Shown: positions 42,840 through 55,239, counted from the stretch's first letter. The stretch is DNA of 64,000 nucleotides from Diploptera punctata (GCA_030220185.1 JASPKZ010001600.1:1032001-1096000); one strand, 5' to 3'. A program made the numbers and translations. The notes: a model not told the origin generated them from the letters alone.

Positions 42840-44340
42840 CATTAAGTTATAAGTTTATGATTTGTCTTTTATGAGTTCGTTCAGTGATCCTGTCCATATT
42901 CTGCATTGTTTGTAATGGTATCGCTCACACTTTTGGTCGCATATCTTGCATTCACACGAATCATCATTTAAATTTTAATGTATTTATCTTTACTGTTAGC
43001 ATTGAGTACAATCAGTATCGATACAAAAATTGAGAAAACATATATGCAGTAATGAGATAAGAGAAGTAAAAATATTCTTGTTAAAGCGTCTGTAAATAAA
43101 TAAGAATAAGCATAGTCACTAGTACGTACCACTGACGAATAACACTATGTGACAGGAGAGTAAGAGAAGCGCGCGTGGATTCATGTCGACTGAAATTAAA
43201 CCGCACAACTTCCCATCTCTTTTTAAATACTGAAGATTATTATCGGTCTTAACCTTGCATAACTTGTTCGTACGTCTTCGCAACCAATCAACATTAACAT
43301 TAACCTGACTGACATTCATGCATCCTAATCGACATTAATAGGAAAATTCCTTGTTTTCAAGTCAAGGCATTAAATTTATGAACCTATTTTCCAGAAAAAC
43401 CTTTTTTATTGTCGGAGGAAAATTTTCAAGTTTTGATAACGTTGGTTAAGGTGAGGTTAGAATGTAAACATAATTAATAACAAAGAATAAGTTAGTACAG
43501 TGCCTGTTTTATAATCTGGAGTTCCGGTTAGTCGACGGGACACAGAAATTTAAATCTCGTGTGCTGACATCGATGATAACTCTAGTTTCCTGCTAAGCGC
43601 AGATCCACTGTGCACCTGTTTTAAGTGTTTTTCCCCTAGATTAAATGCTCACGGACTACAAGAAGTCCGATCTTGGTAAAGCCTACAGAAAGATAGCTAG
43701 TAAAATAGCAAAGAATAAATAAATAAAATATGTTAGAAAGGATAAAGAAAGAGTTAAGTAGGCAAATAAAATAAAATGGTGTTTTGATTCAAATGGAGAA
43801 TAATGAAAACATTTATTTACGTTACAAGGATTGGAAATTAGGTTAAAAATGGTTGATTTGAGAATGTTTACAGCTGAAGTGCAGCTAAAGCCGGGATTTC
43901 GAAACGAATTTGAAATTCATTTTTAACCCTTGCAATGCATTGTGGCCTCACTATGATCATTGTCCAGCGGCTCACTTTGTCTCCCCGCAGCTTTTATATA
44001 TAATTAAATACAAAGATGCCGACTACCGCCACTATACTAATTCTGCATGTTAATCATTGCCAAGCATTGTCGCGTGGCACCCACGTTTATATAAACGGAC
44101 AACCATCATAGTGAGGTGATAATACACAATGATATTTCGCACTATTTTTAATGTTTAATCTTAATAAATTACTTAAATTTTAATTGGCACGTATGTACGG
44201 CTGAGATCGATGAAAAGCTATGCTCGTTATGGGGCCGTCCCGTTGCAGAAGGTGTTCTAAAACTCTATTAATCATCAATACTAATAAAATTCATTGTTTA
44301 AAACCGTTGGGATGGATAGTCGTAAAATAAATAACGTTAA
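42840..44340. other. No recognisable gene
   Basis: AT-rich sequence with only short frames lacking family motifs. Confidence 0.4.
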
Positions 44341-44348
44341 AAATGTAT

Positions 44349-44632
44349 CTTCTTAGGTCAGAGCCGTCGTCCTCAACTTATAAAAATGTATGCTTTTTTA
44401 TCTAAAGACCTTTTAGAATCTCTATTCCATCTTCAGCAAGTCTTTCTTCGCTACATTACTTGATGTTGTACATTACTAGTGTTGTACAACACCACATTAG
44501 GACTAGCACCGAGAACATCAAGTAATGTAGCGAAGAAAGACCTGATGAAGATGGAATAGAGATTCTGAAAGGTCTTCAGATAAAAAAGCATGCATTCTTA
44601 TAAGATGAGGACGACGGCTCTGACCTAAGAAG
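44349..44632. repeat. Near-perfect hairpin, ~120-bp arms
   Basis: The arms run inward from CTTCTTAGGTCAGAGCCGTC (44349) and its reverse complement ending at 44632. They match at about 94% by hand count (7 differences in about 118) around a loop of about 43 bases. The stem has no coding capacity. It could be a palindromic MITE or, if transcribed, a hairpin RNA source. Confidence 0.85.
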
Positions 44633-44669
44633 GTAATTTTAACTTTATTTTATTTTATGTCTATCAATC

Positions 44670-44798
44670 ATGGAGAAAGTTTTGGATGAATATTTTTAAC
44701 TGCCAAAAGATATATCAGAAAAATGCAATGAAGCAATGGAAGAATTAATACCAAAGAACAGAAGTAAAGGAATTTTCTTCGTGAAAAATAGCGAATGA
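44670..44798 (+). pseudogene. Possible second recombinase N-terminus relic
   Basis: The frame reads MEKVLDEYF, stop, LPKDISEKCNEAMEELIPKN, then RSKGIFFV. The LIPxxxSK motif after an acidic helix resembles the LVPDKSK start of the recombinase fragment at 39.2 kb. Short and broken; weak evidence. Confidence 0.25.
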
Positions 44799-44799
44799 T

Positions 44800-45020
44800 A
44801 TAAAACAACAGACTGAGGAAGTTATGTTAGCAGTTATGTTAGATTTGATAACCGTTACGGTTTTGGGTATCTGAATTTTATTTTATAAAATGTGTACTTA
44901 AGTTACCTACTGAGAAATGCATCGTGTCTTAAAGTCATACTTTGAGAAATTCATAATTAAAACACTATCTTATCTAAGCTGAAGTTTGTGCCTCATATTA
45001 TGATACACTGAATATTAAGA
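44800..45020. other. No recognisable gene
   Basis: Unassigned spacer. Confidence 0.4.
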
Positions 45021-45024
45021 TATT

Positions 45025-45420
45025 TGTCGACCGCTGTGATCTAGATGTAGCGTGCTGCCTTGTCACGCAGCGGGCCCGGGTTTGAACGGGACAAGTTTCT
45101 GGGTGAGGTTTTTTCGGGATTTTTCCTCACCTGTAAAATTTCAGGAAACTTTAAAGGCTCAAACAGTCCCTGAACACCATCTGACCATCATTATCATCAA
45201 TATAATATTCGCCTAATTAGATTAAGTTTAGTTTAAGGCCTTTCCTGGCGCATAATCACCATCATCATCATCATCATCATCAACTCTCTTATCATCGGGG
45301 CAGCGAAATCCCGCCTTCCAGGCGCCCCAACCTCAGAAGTGGTTTACAAGTACGCCATGCCAGTAGAGAACATCAGAAATGTCGAAACGACAAGCTGGGA
45401 CATTAAAAAAAAGAAAGAAA
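45025..45420 (+). repeat. SINE family A head and body with tail type 2
   Basis: Head (CGCTGTGATCTAGATGTAGC, box B CGGGTTTGAACGGG), body (GTGAGGTTTTTTCGGGATTT, AAACTTTAAAGGCTCAAAC), then tail type 2 (AGATTAAGTTTAGTTTAAGG, TTTCCTGGCGC, a CAT run, CTTATCATCGGGGCAGCGAA), ending in an A run near 45410. The same tail belongs to a different head at 13770-14040. Confidence 0.75.
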
Positions 45421-45429
45421 TATTAAGAT

Positions 45430-46230
45430 ATTTTTTGTTTACGTTCACGTTTCCTCAGTTGCCCGCATGTTGGCGCTCTACGCAACAAATCAACAATGAC
45501 ATAATCTAGTGAATTCTCATAATTTCCGAATTTAGGGGACTGAGAATCCGAGCAGAATCTTTGTGTTTGAACGAAATTCACCTAAGTCGAATGTTTTCTG
45601 CGCCATGTCACGTCATGAACTGTACGCTCCGATTTTCTTTATAACACGTTATCGATGGCATATATTACCTTGAAATGTCAAACTTTGCTAAATGCCTCGA
45701 CTGGATCTGTTGGAGCAAGATGAGGCATCACCTACGTATCGCTGTCAGGTACGCAACTTCTTATTAAGGTGCTTTCCTGCTCCATCAGGTGACATGTGCA
45801 TTTCAAATGAGGATCGAGGAAGCCGCAGTATTCAAAGTCTGGTAAAGACTATCGCATCGATATCAGCCGCATAACACACGATGCAATGCCTCACAAAAAA
45901 AAAAAAAGAACTTAATATTCATTCCATCGAATGAGCCATAAAGTGTCAACTTAGATATGATAGCGTCTGAATAATAAATTTGTCAGAGTGTGACCCATTT
46001 AGGCACGGTAATTGTGGGAGATTCTATTCAAGATAAAAATAAAGTAGCTCGAATAATCCAAGCAGGTGAACATTTTATTGAGATTCTATACTTATTACTC
46101 GAAATCTTTTACAGTTTCTCTTGCTAGAACATGGAATTCTCATGACAGAGACTACCAAACACTACTACCACTTTCAGAAACAAATTGAAAATAGAATTAT
46201 TAACAGAAAATCTCAGTAATATTATATTTT
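45430..46230. other. No recognisable gene
   Basis: A 60-residue frame at 45692 has no family motif that I recognise. Confidence 0.4.
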
Positions 46231-46239
46231 TAAACTAAC

Positions 46240-46800
46240 TAACTCACTGGCACTATCGAACCCGTAGGTTCATGGCCGCGCGGACATAAGCTCTCCATAC
46301 ATCCTTAACCTGAGCCAATGTTTTCCAATCACCCCTGTATAATCTACTTCCTTCAAATCACAATTAATGCTTTCTCCCACCTCATTCTTGGGTCTACCAA
46401 CTGGGCGTTTTCCCTCTGGTTTTCCTACAAGAAGCTTCCATGCACGTCTTTCATTTCCCATTCGTGCCACATGTCTTTCCCATCACAGTCTACGAGACTT
46501 AACTTTTCTCATTATATCTGGCTTCCTATAAAGACCATGTAGTTCACCTGTCTGTTCATCTCTCTTTAGTCCAAAAATTTTCCTAAGAACTTTATTCTCA
46601 AATACTCGTAATCTCCTTTTCTCCCTTAAAGTAAGAGTGCACGTTTCGCATCCATATAATATAACTGGTAGAATAATAGTTTTATTTATTTTCAGTTTAA
46701 CATTTTTTGAAAGGAGTTGGGACATCAAGAGTCTCGGTAATGCATAATAGCACGCATTTCCAGAATTGTGCCTATGTTTAAATTCTTCGTGCATCCATTC
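46240..46800 (-). pseudogene. LINE family A, 3' end, longest copy
   Basis: Minus-strand frames read PRLLMSQLLSKNVKLKINKT, IILPVILYGCETCTLTLREK, RRLRVFENKVLRKIFGLKRD, ELHGLYRKPDIMRKVKSRRL, then, shifted, HVARMGNERRAWKLLVGKPE, GKRPVGRPKNEVGESI and RMYGELMSARP. It is the C-terminal region of an endonuclease-type LINE; YGCETW and GKRPxGRPxxRW are hallmarks. Other copies: 12410, 47435, 54590 and 57205. Confidence 0.8.
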
Positions 46801-46804
46801 CTGT

Positions 46805-47430
46805 TTGTGATTATTGTTCCTAGAGACAATTAATAATTAGTTTTTCCATTATTTTATGAAAATAGTATTAAGATTTATCAATATTGTTACCTAATGTGTT
46901 ATTGGCGTACATATAAGCGATAGATTAATTTATTACAGTTTATCATTTTCTTTGTACTATTTTTTTCATTTTAATATAGGCCTATAGTAGCTGTTATTCC
47001 TTTGTATATATATTCTTATATTATTTTTATTTTGAATTGTCTCTAATTTTATTGTATTATTAGACATTTTTATTATTGTTCAGTTTGGTCAGATAATTAA
47101 TTGTTTAGTACGTAATATTATTGTTTTTTGTATATAAATGTAACATGTTTGTTCTGGTGAGTGGAAGAAATGGTCACATGGTCTTAACTTAACCAGGCTA
47201 AATACATAAATAAATATAAGCACAATAGTAGTATAACCCTAGCAATGATTCCTGACGAATGAAATTTCTAATGAGAGCTTAGATGCGAGTCCTGTACTAA
47301 CCAGATGTAGGTCTCAGCCAATAGGAAGTATGACCACACGTCATTGCTAACTCCCTCGCTAGCGAATATCAAATACAGTCACTGCTAAACATTTTTAAAT
47401 TCTCACTACAAAAATTAAATAATATAGGTA
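46805..47430. other. No recognisable gene
   Basis: AT-rich sequence of unknown origin. Confidence 0.4.
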
Positions 47431-47434
47431 ATCT

Positions 47435-47695
47435 TTATCGTAGACTGCGATGGGCAGGACATGTGGCACGAATGGGGAATGAAAGACATGCATGGAAACT
47501 TCTTGTAGGAAAACCAGAGGGAAAACACCCAGTTGGTAGACCAAGAATGAGGTGGGAGAATACATTAACTATGATTTGAGGGAAGTAGATTATACGGGGA
47601 ATGATTGGAAAACATTAGCTCGGGATAGGGATGTATGGAGAGCTTACGTCCGCGCGGACATGAGCCTACGGGTTCGAGAGTACCAGTGAGTTAGG
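47435..47695 (+). pseudogene. LINE family A, 3' end
   Basis: Frames give LRWAGHVARMGNERHAWKLL, then VGKPEGKHPVGRPRMRWEN, DYTGNDWKTLARDRDVWRAY and VRADMSLRVREYQ. Same ending as 46240-46470 on the opposite strand, with one frameshift. Confidence 0.75.
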
Positions 47696-47724
47696 ACAAC
47701 TTTATCCGTGGAGGAAGTATATTC

Positions 47725-47731
47725 CCTGTAT

Positions 47732-47789
<58 letters not shown>

Positions 47790-47799
47790 ACACACACAC

Positions 47800-47858
<59 letters not shown>

Positions 47859-47870
47859 TATTTTTTTGGT
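47725..47870. repeat. (AT)n and (CA)n compound microsatellite
   Basis: Two AT tracts of about 40 bases separated by a CA-rich stretch, followed by another CA run. Confidence 0.95.
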
Positions 47871-47941
47871 TTATATCACACTTTTAATGTTTTAAATAAC
47901 CACTAAATGCCACTTTAATTTAAACAATTTATAGTCTTCCC

Positions 47942-48135
47942 CGCGCCGTAGCCATGTGATTAAGGCAAGGTGCCTTGGCGCAGAGCTACGGGACTTGCGC
48001 TGGTTCGAGTCTCCACGGGGGAAGAAATGTTCTCAAGGAATTTCTGCGCACCCAGCATCGTGAGGCATTTGGGTAGCTACAATAAGTAGCGGCTCCAGGT
48101 TGAGAAGACCAGCTATAATGACTGGGGACCCGATA
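47942..48135 (+). repeat. SINE family B with complete tRNA-like head
   Basis: It has the fullest head in the family: box A TAGCCATGTGATTAAGGC, then GCAGAGCTACGGGACTTGCG and box B GGTTCGAGTCTC, then GAAGAAATGTTCTCAAGGAA and GCATTTGGGTAGCTACAAT. Truncated after GAGAAGACCAGCTATAATG. Confidence 0.7.
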
Positions 48136-48144
48136 TTCACATTG

Positions 48145-48500
48145 CACTATAATTTTAAGACTTCAGGCAGCAAGTGTACAAAATATTATAATTAAAGTCT
48201 ACGGTTTAAAATCTAAAATCAACACATCCGCGTCTCACTGTAATTCTCTATGGACTGTACATGTTTTTGTAGAGGAACTGTTTTGTTTGTACACATGGAA
48301 GACAGGGAATTCACACCTCAGCAGTCTTGATAGGCTCTCTAATTGGATTTACGATCAAGGACATTCTTCAAAATTCCTTGCGCGACCTATAGCAAGGAAT
48401 GACCTTCACAATTAAAGAATAAACATTTCATTATTCTTGTGATAGAAAATAATATATAAATATGATACAGGGCTGCAATCTAATATATCAAAATGAATGT
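48145..48500. other. No recognisable gene
   Basis: Unassigned sequence. Confidence 0.4.
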
Positions 48501-48504
48501 TTTT

Positions 48505-49136
48505 TTTGTTTGTTTGTTTGTTTGTTTGTTCGTACTTTATGCACGGCCATACCATTGATCCGATTGTGATGGGGCTTCGTGCAAAATGTTCAGGAGATTC
48601 CCGGGATGAACATAGGCTATAAGAGAGTTGCGATACTCAACACCTACACCCTTAAAATCCCCCTTTGTAGTGGAAAACGTGGAAAGATAGCTTTTTGGAT
48701 GCTTAAATGGCTTACGCTGCCAAAACCATATAAAACACACAAGATAAATGTACACAGAATTGAATATCTCAAAAAGATCTACAAAAAAGTCCGCGACAGC
48801 ACATGTTTATCTCTTACGGATAACTCACAATAACCATTTTTGTTTTTCATTGATGTCAAGAAGATGAGACAAGTACGTAGATTCCTGTGCAAGCATAGCA
48901 GCACATGGCGGGCTTTCTTTTACGGATATCTCACAATAACAAATTTTGTCTTTTAGCTCATTTATGCCAAGGGGATCGGGATAAGTAAATTCCCGGGCAA
49001 CACCGGATAATCAGCACGGGGTATCTAAATAATTATAAATTTATAATTATTTTTCCTTTTACTGATTCAACTAAACATATAATCACATTAATTTTCATTT
49101 ATTTAGGCGTAGCAGCGCACGCCGAGTATTAGCTAG
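48505..49136 (+). mobile_element. Possible non-autonomous Helitron 3' region
   Basis: It begins near a (TTTG)n run and contains two ending-like segments: CGGGCAACACCGGATAATCA near 48993, and CGCACGCCGAGTATTAGCTAG ending at 49136 before a T. A GC-rich segment followed by CTAG and T is typical of Helitron 3' ends in insects. No Rep/helicase gene, and the 5' TC end is not located. Confidence 0.35.
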
Positions 49137-49149
49137 TATTTTATAATTA

Positions 49150-51383
49150 GGGTACAACGGGGCTCTTTGAATAATTTCAACTTTGTTGAAATATGTGCAA
49201 TCCTTAGAACTGAAATATACAGTAACATTGCCCGACACATTGTCTTCCTCGCTGTGTATGTTGCGCGCAATAACTTTTAAATTATTCAAGTTATGCAATT
49301 ATTCGATTTACCCTCCACATGATAAGTATCTAACAATCAACGGGGCTATTTGAATAATGGGTGGGGCTATTTGGATAACTGAAAGAACACAAGATTATGT
49401 GCAATTTTCATGAAACTATTATTAGAAAATAAGATAAATAGCCTATAAAAAAGAAAAGCAATACATAAGTACTAAAAAATAAACATCAGAAACACATTCC
49501 AGGCAAGTTACATGCAGCGTCCACAATGAAATTGTTAGCGGCCTTTCGTACCCACGTAATATTCGTGATACCATGTCTTACACTTCTGGTAATGTATCTA
49601 GTATTTCTATTCTCCATCAGATTCTATGTGAGACCATTTCCCCTGACATAATTAAAATTTCCACTCAGCATCTTCATGTTCAGAGTCAGTCGGAGGTACA
49701 CGGCCACCTACACTGGAATCCGAATGTAGGTCGATGTCCATCTTCTTTCGTTTTGTTGTTCTTTTGGAAACAATGAGCCTCTTCTTTACATTCCCATCAT
49801 CTGCCTGGATTACTTTCCTATTCTCCTTTTCCAACAGAACAGATGCAGTGACCATCCACGCTTCAGTGAAAATTCCAGTGAAATTAACTTTTGCCAGTTT
49901 TTCATGAGATGTACTTTGCTGCCATTTGGTTGACCTCGCAAAATATTCCGTCTTGAGGGTCTTGAACACACATCTAATAGTTGCAAAGCATGAGTAGTGT
50001 GTGTGCTGGTAAACAAAACAATTAAATATTATTTTCCAGACATAATTCTAAAGCAGCTAATGTGAGAGATGGCCTGTTAGTGAAGAGCTCGTTAAACTGT
50101 GTCTCTATTTAGTGCTGCAGTTCTTGCTTTTGACAATCTTCCTTTCTTTAAAGAAATGCTATTTCGTTTGCAGAATGCAGAACAACAGTCTTTCCCTGCT
50201 ATGTCCTTCCAGGGATGTTCTATTTTATGCTTATCGGCAATATGACTGCAGCGATTCGAACATATTTCGGCGTGAGTCCGAAATCACGTTTACCTAATAG
50301 TTTTATCCGATCAGCTAGATTTTTTTTATGATCTGCAGTAAATATTGTAGGGTGGCCGCTTAGTTCTCACTTTTATATTTAGTTGGGAGATTTTGTGCTT
50401 TTCCAGTTGATGTCGGCGGTAAAGAGTCGTAAAGGGCACTCCATATGTTTTACTGTCTTCCAGTAGTGATAATCATCTTATAGCTGCGACGACATACTTC
50501 TTCATAGACTCCTCGTTCCACTCCATACGTCCCCCTTTCCATTTATAATTTCTCACCATCTGAAGCAAATAAAAGTTGCCGTAATACTAGTAACTAATTT
50601 CTAAACTATTCACATTCAGTTCACTCTAATGTGGTAGTTTACACTTCAATTATATTTAAAATAAAATATATAGTAATTGCATTAGAAAACTGCATCATAT
50701 ACTCTAAACCGTGGGCCTATAAAGGGATAATGTGCAGTTTGATTCAACTGCGTAATGTCGGATTATTTAATTAATGTATGAGCAGTATTTTTTATAGTCT
50801 TTCTTAAAAGATTTGAAATTAAAAAAAAAAGATAATAAAATAATGCCTAGGTCCTAAACCTCGTACAACTATTGTAGTTATTCTACTGTATCTACAATAA
50901 AAGTGAACATTTTATTTAGAAGAAAGAGAAAAGGGAATACAAAACCACAATTTTGATTATTCAAGAAGCCCCGATCTCAGGTATTTAAATAGCCCCCTCG
51001 TGACATGTTCACTTCATGACCACGTAGATTCTAAATAAGAGCATAGATTACAAAACGAGCTGGAGGGTTATTGGATGAAAGATCAACAATCAAATCTGTA
51101 TGCCTTTCACTTTCAAAGTTTTTCAATGTCCACAGATAAAACTTAACAATCACCAAGAACATTTTACATACACAACAATCAGGACACCTTTGATACTTCA
51201 AAATAATCTAGTCTAAGCTCCTGTAGACAAAAATCGAAATTAACTACTGCACTGAATAGAAAAGACTTTCACTACAACATCCACTGACAAAATGTCGTCT
51301 TCTTCTTGGTTACTTCACTGCACATGCGCAAAAGCTTAATATTATTCAAATAACCGCGTTATTCAAATAACCCCGCTCTATCC
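49150..51383 (-). mobile_element. Decayed pogo-like transposon with TA duplication
   Basis: The left end GGGTACAACGGGGCTCTTTG and the reversed right end GGATAGAGCGGGGTTATTTG are each flanked by TA. The box TTATTCAAATA-x-CCCC is repeated near both ends (49158, 49341-49375, 50985, 51345, 51361). A transposase remnant lies inside at about 49650-50016. 2234 bp. Confidence 0.7.
49652..50016 (-). pseudogene. pogo-type transposase remnant
   Basis: Two overlapping frames give HTTHALQLLDVC, then VFKTLKTEYFARSTKWQQST and NFTGIFTEAWMVTAS. In pogo/Tigger transposases the third catalytic aspartate lies in HxTHxLQPLD, followed by VFxPLKxEW and later FxxxxxxAW. Here the aspartate is kept (LQLLD) but the frame is broken and the N-terminal two-thirds are unrecognisable. 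Confidence 0.6.
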
Positions 51384-51389
51384 TATGTA

Positions 51390-51960
51390 GTGTTTTGTCT
51401 TAAAATATTATAAAGATAAAAGGTTACCAATTCATTTCTGTATGTTTGAAATTATATCACATAATTATGTAAATTTCCTCATGTGGGGTGTAAGGTGCTC
51501 CATACAGTTTAGCCGTTCTTTTTTCCGGCGTGGCCACGCCTGCCCGATTTTTGGCGCGACCGCTGTGCTGCACGTGATTTACAAGACAAAGTGTTGTTGT
51601 TAAGTCAGTAGTACGGACTTGTGTAATGGACGAATCAGTTCGAGTATTATTACAATGTCGTGCTATCGGTGAATTTTAAGCGTCATAATGCCTCGGATGA
51701 TACGGAAGACTATCAATTCGCAAACCAAAGAAACAACTAATAACTTTAGAGATTATTTCGAAAAAGAGCGTGAGAACAATGTTAGTTTACTCCGTATTGC
51801 CTTCTTCGGATCGACAGTACAAGGGTAGACTTGGCAATACAGTAACATCCTCCGTAAGTGTGACATGTGTATGTGACGCATAACCTTGACGTCAACTACT
51901 GTTAGTGAAGCGCTAGTCTGGTGACCAAAAATTGTCGTGTAATTCGCTGCCGGAAATAAG
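51390..51960. other. Mostly unassigned; one short transposase-like start
   Basis: At about 51688 a frame reads MPRMIRKTINSQTKETTNNF, then RDYFEKEREN, like the N-terminal helix of some Tc1-related insect transposase genes. It is too short to assign. Confidence 0.25.
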
Positions 51961-51964
51961 AGCG

Positions 51965-52190
51965 ACTCTACTGTAAAGGGAATGTTTTAACAAAACTAAT
52001 TTAGTTACGCTTATTTACCCACAGATGTCAACAAGTGATATAGTGTGGGCATATCTCCTCAGTGAGACATCTAGTGGGTAACTAAGGTATTACTTGAATG
52101 GGTAACTGTCGGTAAATTTTACATAGAGGTCTCTTTATTCAGACTTGCTGATCTTTTATGAGCCTGAAAATCTTTAGACTCGGGACCCAA
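51965..52190 (-). repeat. SINE family C, 3' part
   Basis: It shares AACTAATTTAGTTACGCTTA, then TTACCCACAGATGTCAAC, GAGACATCTAGTGGGTAACT and AGGTATTACTTG with the family-C tail at 15735-15840. The head is missing. Confidence 0.6.
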
Positions 52191-52199
52191 CATAATTAT

Positions 52200-53130
52200 G
52201 GTTATGATAATGTTCATGCACATTGCAAGGCCCATCATTATAAACTGGATTAATTGTGGCAACTTTTAAAATGTAATAAAATTATTTACAAAGTATATTT
52301 GTATATTGGCATGCATAATTTCTAAATTCAGTATTTTTCTTGTTTATGTTAATAATTTACAACGAAATAAGGGGAGAATTTATTATTGTTTACTTGTGAA
52401 ATGAATTAAGCTTCCATGATTTGTCCATATCTTGGTGACAGTGGAGTCTGACTTTGTAAAACAAATTATAATTTTTCATTTTCGGCTACTTTATAAAATC
52501 GTAAAGTGCTCAAATGAGTCATATAATAAAATAAATATTTAGGTGTATTTATTAATATGTTAGTTTAAGGCCGTCATGTCTTCTCTTTCTGTCTGTACAT
52601 CCCTCTGACCATTTTTGTTTTAGATTTTTAAAGATAATAGAAAACTCCTTTACTATTGGTTACATTGACTTTATACTATTGTTTCACATAACCACAACTG
52701 TAATATCCATTTGGAAAAAAAATACTAAACATATAGGCTATAAAGCACAATAAGCAAAATTATTAATATTTGTTCACTCGGAAACTAATAAAATATTACA
52801 TATAACCTCAATTATTGTTAATTATTTTAAGACATGGCCATCATTTTTGTGAAATTTTAGCTGCTTCTTACATTATTCAGTGGCATCAACTAGTTCTGCC
52901 AGACTTGGCTCTTAGAGGCTATAGTGCTAAATATGTCCTATGTTACTAATATTTTTATTCTAATTGTCCACCTTGACCGGGTTCGTACCAATGTACCTAA
53001 GTTCTTGAAACATACGAGCAACCCCTAGACTAGGCTTACCAATGTCGACTACTATTCAATTGAAGGTTTGAGTTATTATTCATAGGCACTTTAACATGTA
53101 GGTCATTGCGACTAGAATTAATTGTTTACA
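52200..53130. other. No recognisable gene
   Basis: AT-rich sequence without named features. Confidence 0.4.
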
Positions 53131-53139
53131 GTCATCATC

Positions 53140-54130
53140 ATCATCCAGGAATTAAACCTGTTTGCTCGTTCCGGTTTTTATGAAAGCTAGAATTATTAAA
53201 ATTGTTCAGACCATCTTCTGTGTGGGCGTCCAACATTTTTCCTTCCGTGCGGTTTATAATATAGCAATCATTTTGGAAATCTTCCTTCTGGCATTCTATC
53301 AATATGTTCTTTCCAGTCGTTCCTATATGTAATTATTCGGTCTGTAAGTTTGAAAATATTTAGTTCCTTTCTTATATCTTCATTTCTTTCCTTATCCAGC
53401 AGAGTATATCCTATTATATTTCTTAAAAATCGCATTTCAGCTGCTTCCAATCTTTGTTCTTGTCTTTTAGTGATCGTCCAACATTCTGATCCATACATCA
53501 ATACAGGAACAGCCATTACTTTATAAAATTTCATTTTTGTTTCTTTTCTTGTGTTTTTAAGGGTTCTTTTAATAGTGCCACACATTAGATTAAATTTATT
53601 TATTTTGTCATTAATATCTTCAATTTTATCATATGATAAATTGAAACCCAGATATTTAAAACTGTTCACTTGCTCTAAAATTTCATTATCAATTACTATT
53701 TTTGCTCTTAAGGTATCATGTCCTTTAAATGCTAAAATTTTAGTTTTATTCTTTGAAATTTTTAAATTGTAATTTGCACTTATTTTTTCCAAATTAAAAA
53801 TAGCTCTTTGTAGATCATCTTCTGAACTGGAAATCACTACTTTGATCATCGGCAAATAATATTGTATCCAACAGTTTATTATTTATTTTAAAATGTTTAT
53901 TTAAATTAATCTGCCACATTAACATAACTTCGTCTATATATAGGCCTAAATTAAAAGATAAGGTGATAAAGGAAACCTTTGTCTGACACCACGATTTATT
54001 ATTACCATTTTTCATTGTTTAGATTTAAAACCCATGTCTACCACAATTTTATTATTTACATATAAACTTTGTATAACCATAATTCAATGTTGTGGAATAC
54101 CTTTATTTCTCATTATTGTATACAGTATGT
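53140..54130 (-). pseudogene. LINE reverse transcriptase 3' half (FADDQ family)
   Basis: From 54130 downward the minus strand reads FPLSPTLFNLYIDEVMLMWQ-like text, LLDTILFADDQ (active site intact), then an open 195-residue frame: ISSSEDDLQRAIFNLEKISA, ILAFKGHDTLRAKIVIDNEI, SFKYLGFNLSYDK, MCGTIKRTLKNTRKETKMKF, VPVLMYGSECWTITKRQEQR, EMRFLRNIIGYTLLDKERNE and WKEHIDRMPEGRFPK. It ends in a (GAT)n tail near 53137. It is the least damaged copy of the family at 6425 and 32882, but 5'-truncated. Confidence 0.85.
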
Positions 54131-54139
54131 TGTAAATTT

Positions 54140-54585
54140 ATATTGTATTTGTCATGTGTTTTGATTAGGCTGTAAGTTATCTGATTTAATTTTTGATACG
54201 TTATGAAATGATCATTGTGATGTAATGGGTCGTAGTAATGAAATTATAACCCAGAGTTTATCTTAACGAAAAAAAAAACAAGAAAAAACATCCAGTCAGA
54301 ATAACTACTGGTCTGACTGGTCTGCAATTTAAACCTGGAATTTCCAAATATTTGGTTCTAGTCTGAAACCCTAAACCAGTTATATCTGCATTTTGCAATT
54401 ATGACTATATTGTTCATGAGCCTAGGCATTTTATCAATCCAGTTTACATCCGTGTCCTTTGAACCAATCATTGCAATACTGTCGAAATCAAATTGACAGA
54501 TCTTTTGCGCAACTGTTCAGAAATGGTCGAAAGTGACTCGCAGTTTTTGTATATACTCGTATATTAGCTACAGAATGCATAATAT
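54140..54585. other. No recognisable gene
   Basis: Unassigned spacer. Confidence 0.4.
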
Positions 54586-54589
54586 CTTC

Positions 54590-55170
54590 ATAACTAACTA
54601 ACGCACCGGCACTATCAAACCTTTCGATTCATTGCCGCGCGAACGTAATCTCTCCATACCTACCTATCCTGAGCTAATATTTTCCAATTATCTCCTGTAT
54701 AATCTACTTCCCTCAAATCGTGATTAATGTTATCCTCAAACCTCATCGATAGTCAACCAACAGGGCATTTGCCGTCTGATTTTCCTACAAGTAGTTTCCA
54801 TGCCCCTCTTTCATTCCTCATTCATGCCACATGTCTTGCGTATCGCAGTCTACGAGACCTAATGTTCTTATTATATCTGGTTACCTATAAAAATCATGTA
54901 GCTCACAGTTATGTAGTCATCTTCATTCGTCTGTTCATCTCTCTTTAGTCCAAATCTTTTCCTAAGAACTTTATTCTCAAATACACATAATCTTTTCTCG
55001 TCCCTTAAATAAGAGTCCATGTTTCGCATACGTATAATGTAACTGGGAGAATAACATTTTCATATTGCCAGTTTTAAATTCTTTTAGAGAAGTTGAGAGT
55101 CCATTTAATGCATAATACATGCAGAATAGAGCCTATATTTAAAATCTTTGTGGATCTCATTCATATTTGT
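54590..55170 (-). pseudogene. LINE family A, 3' end, diverged
   Basis: Minus-strand sequence is collinear with 46240-46800 along its whole length, including the ending near 54595 (CACCGGCACTATC in plus) and the VFENKVLRK region, but carries more indels. Confidence 0.7.
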
Positions 55171-55239
55171 AATGATTTTCCTTGGTATTTGAATTCATAT
55201 TAACAAATTAATTTACATAATATTATATTATAAAACACG

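Noticed and set aside
47644..47856. Frame of IYIYIY repeats
   Set aside because: Translation of the (AT)n/(CA)n microsatellite.
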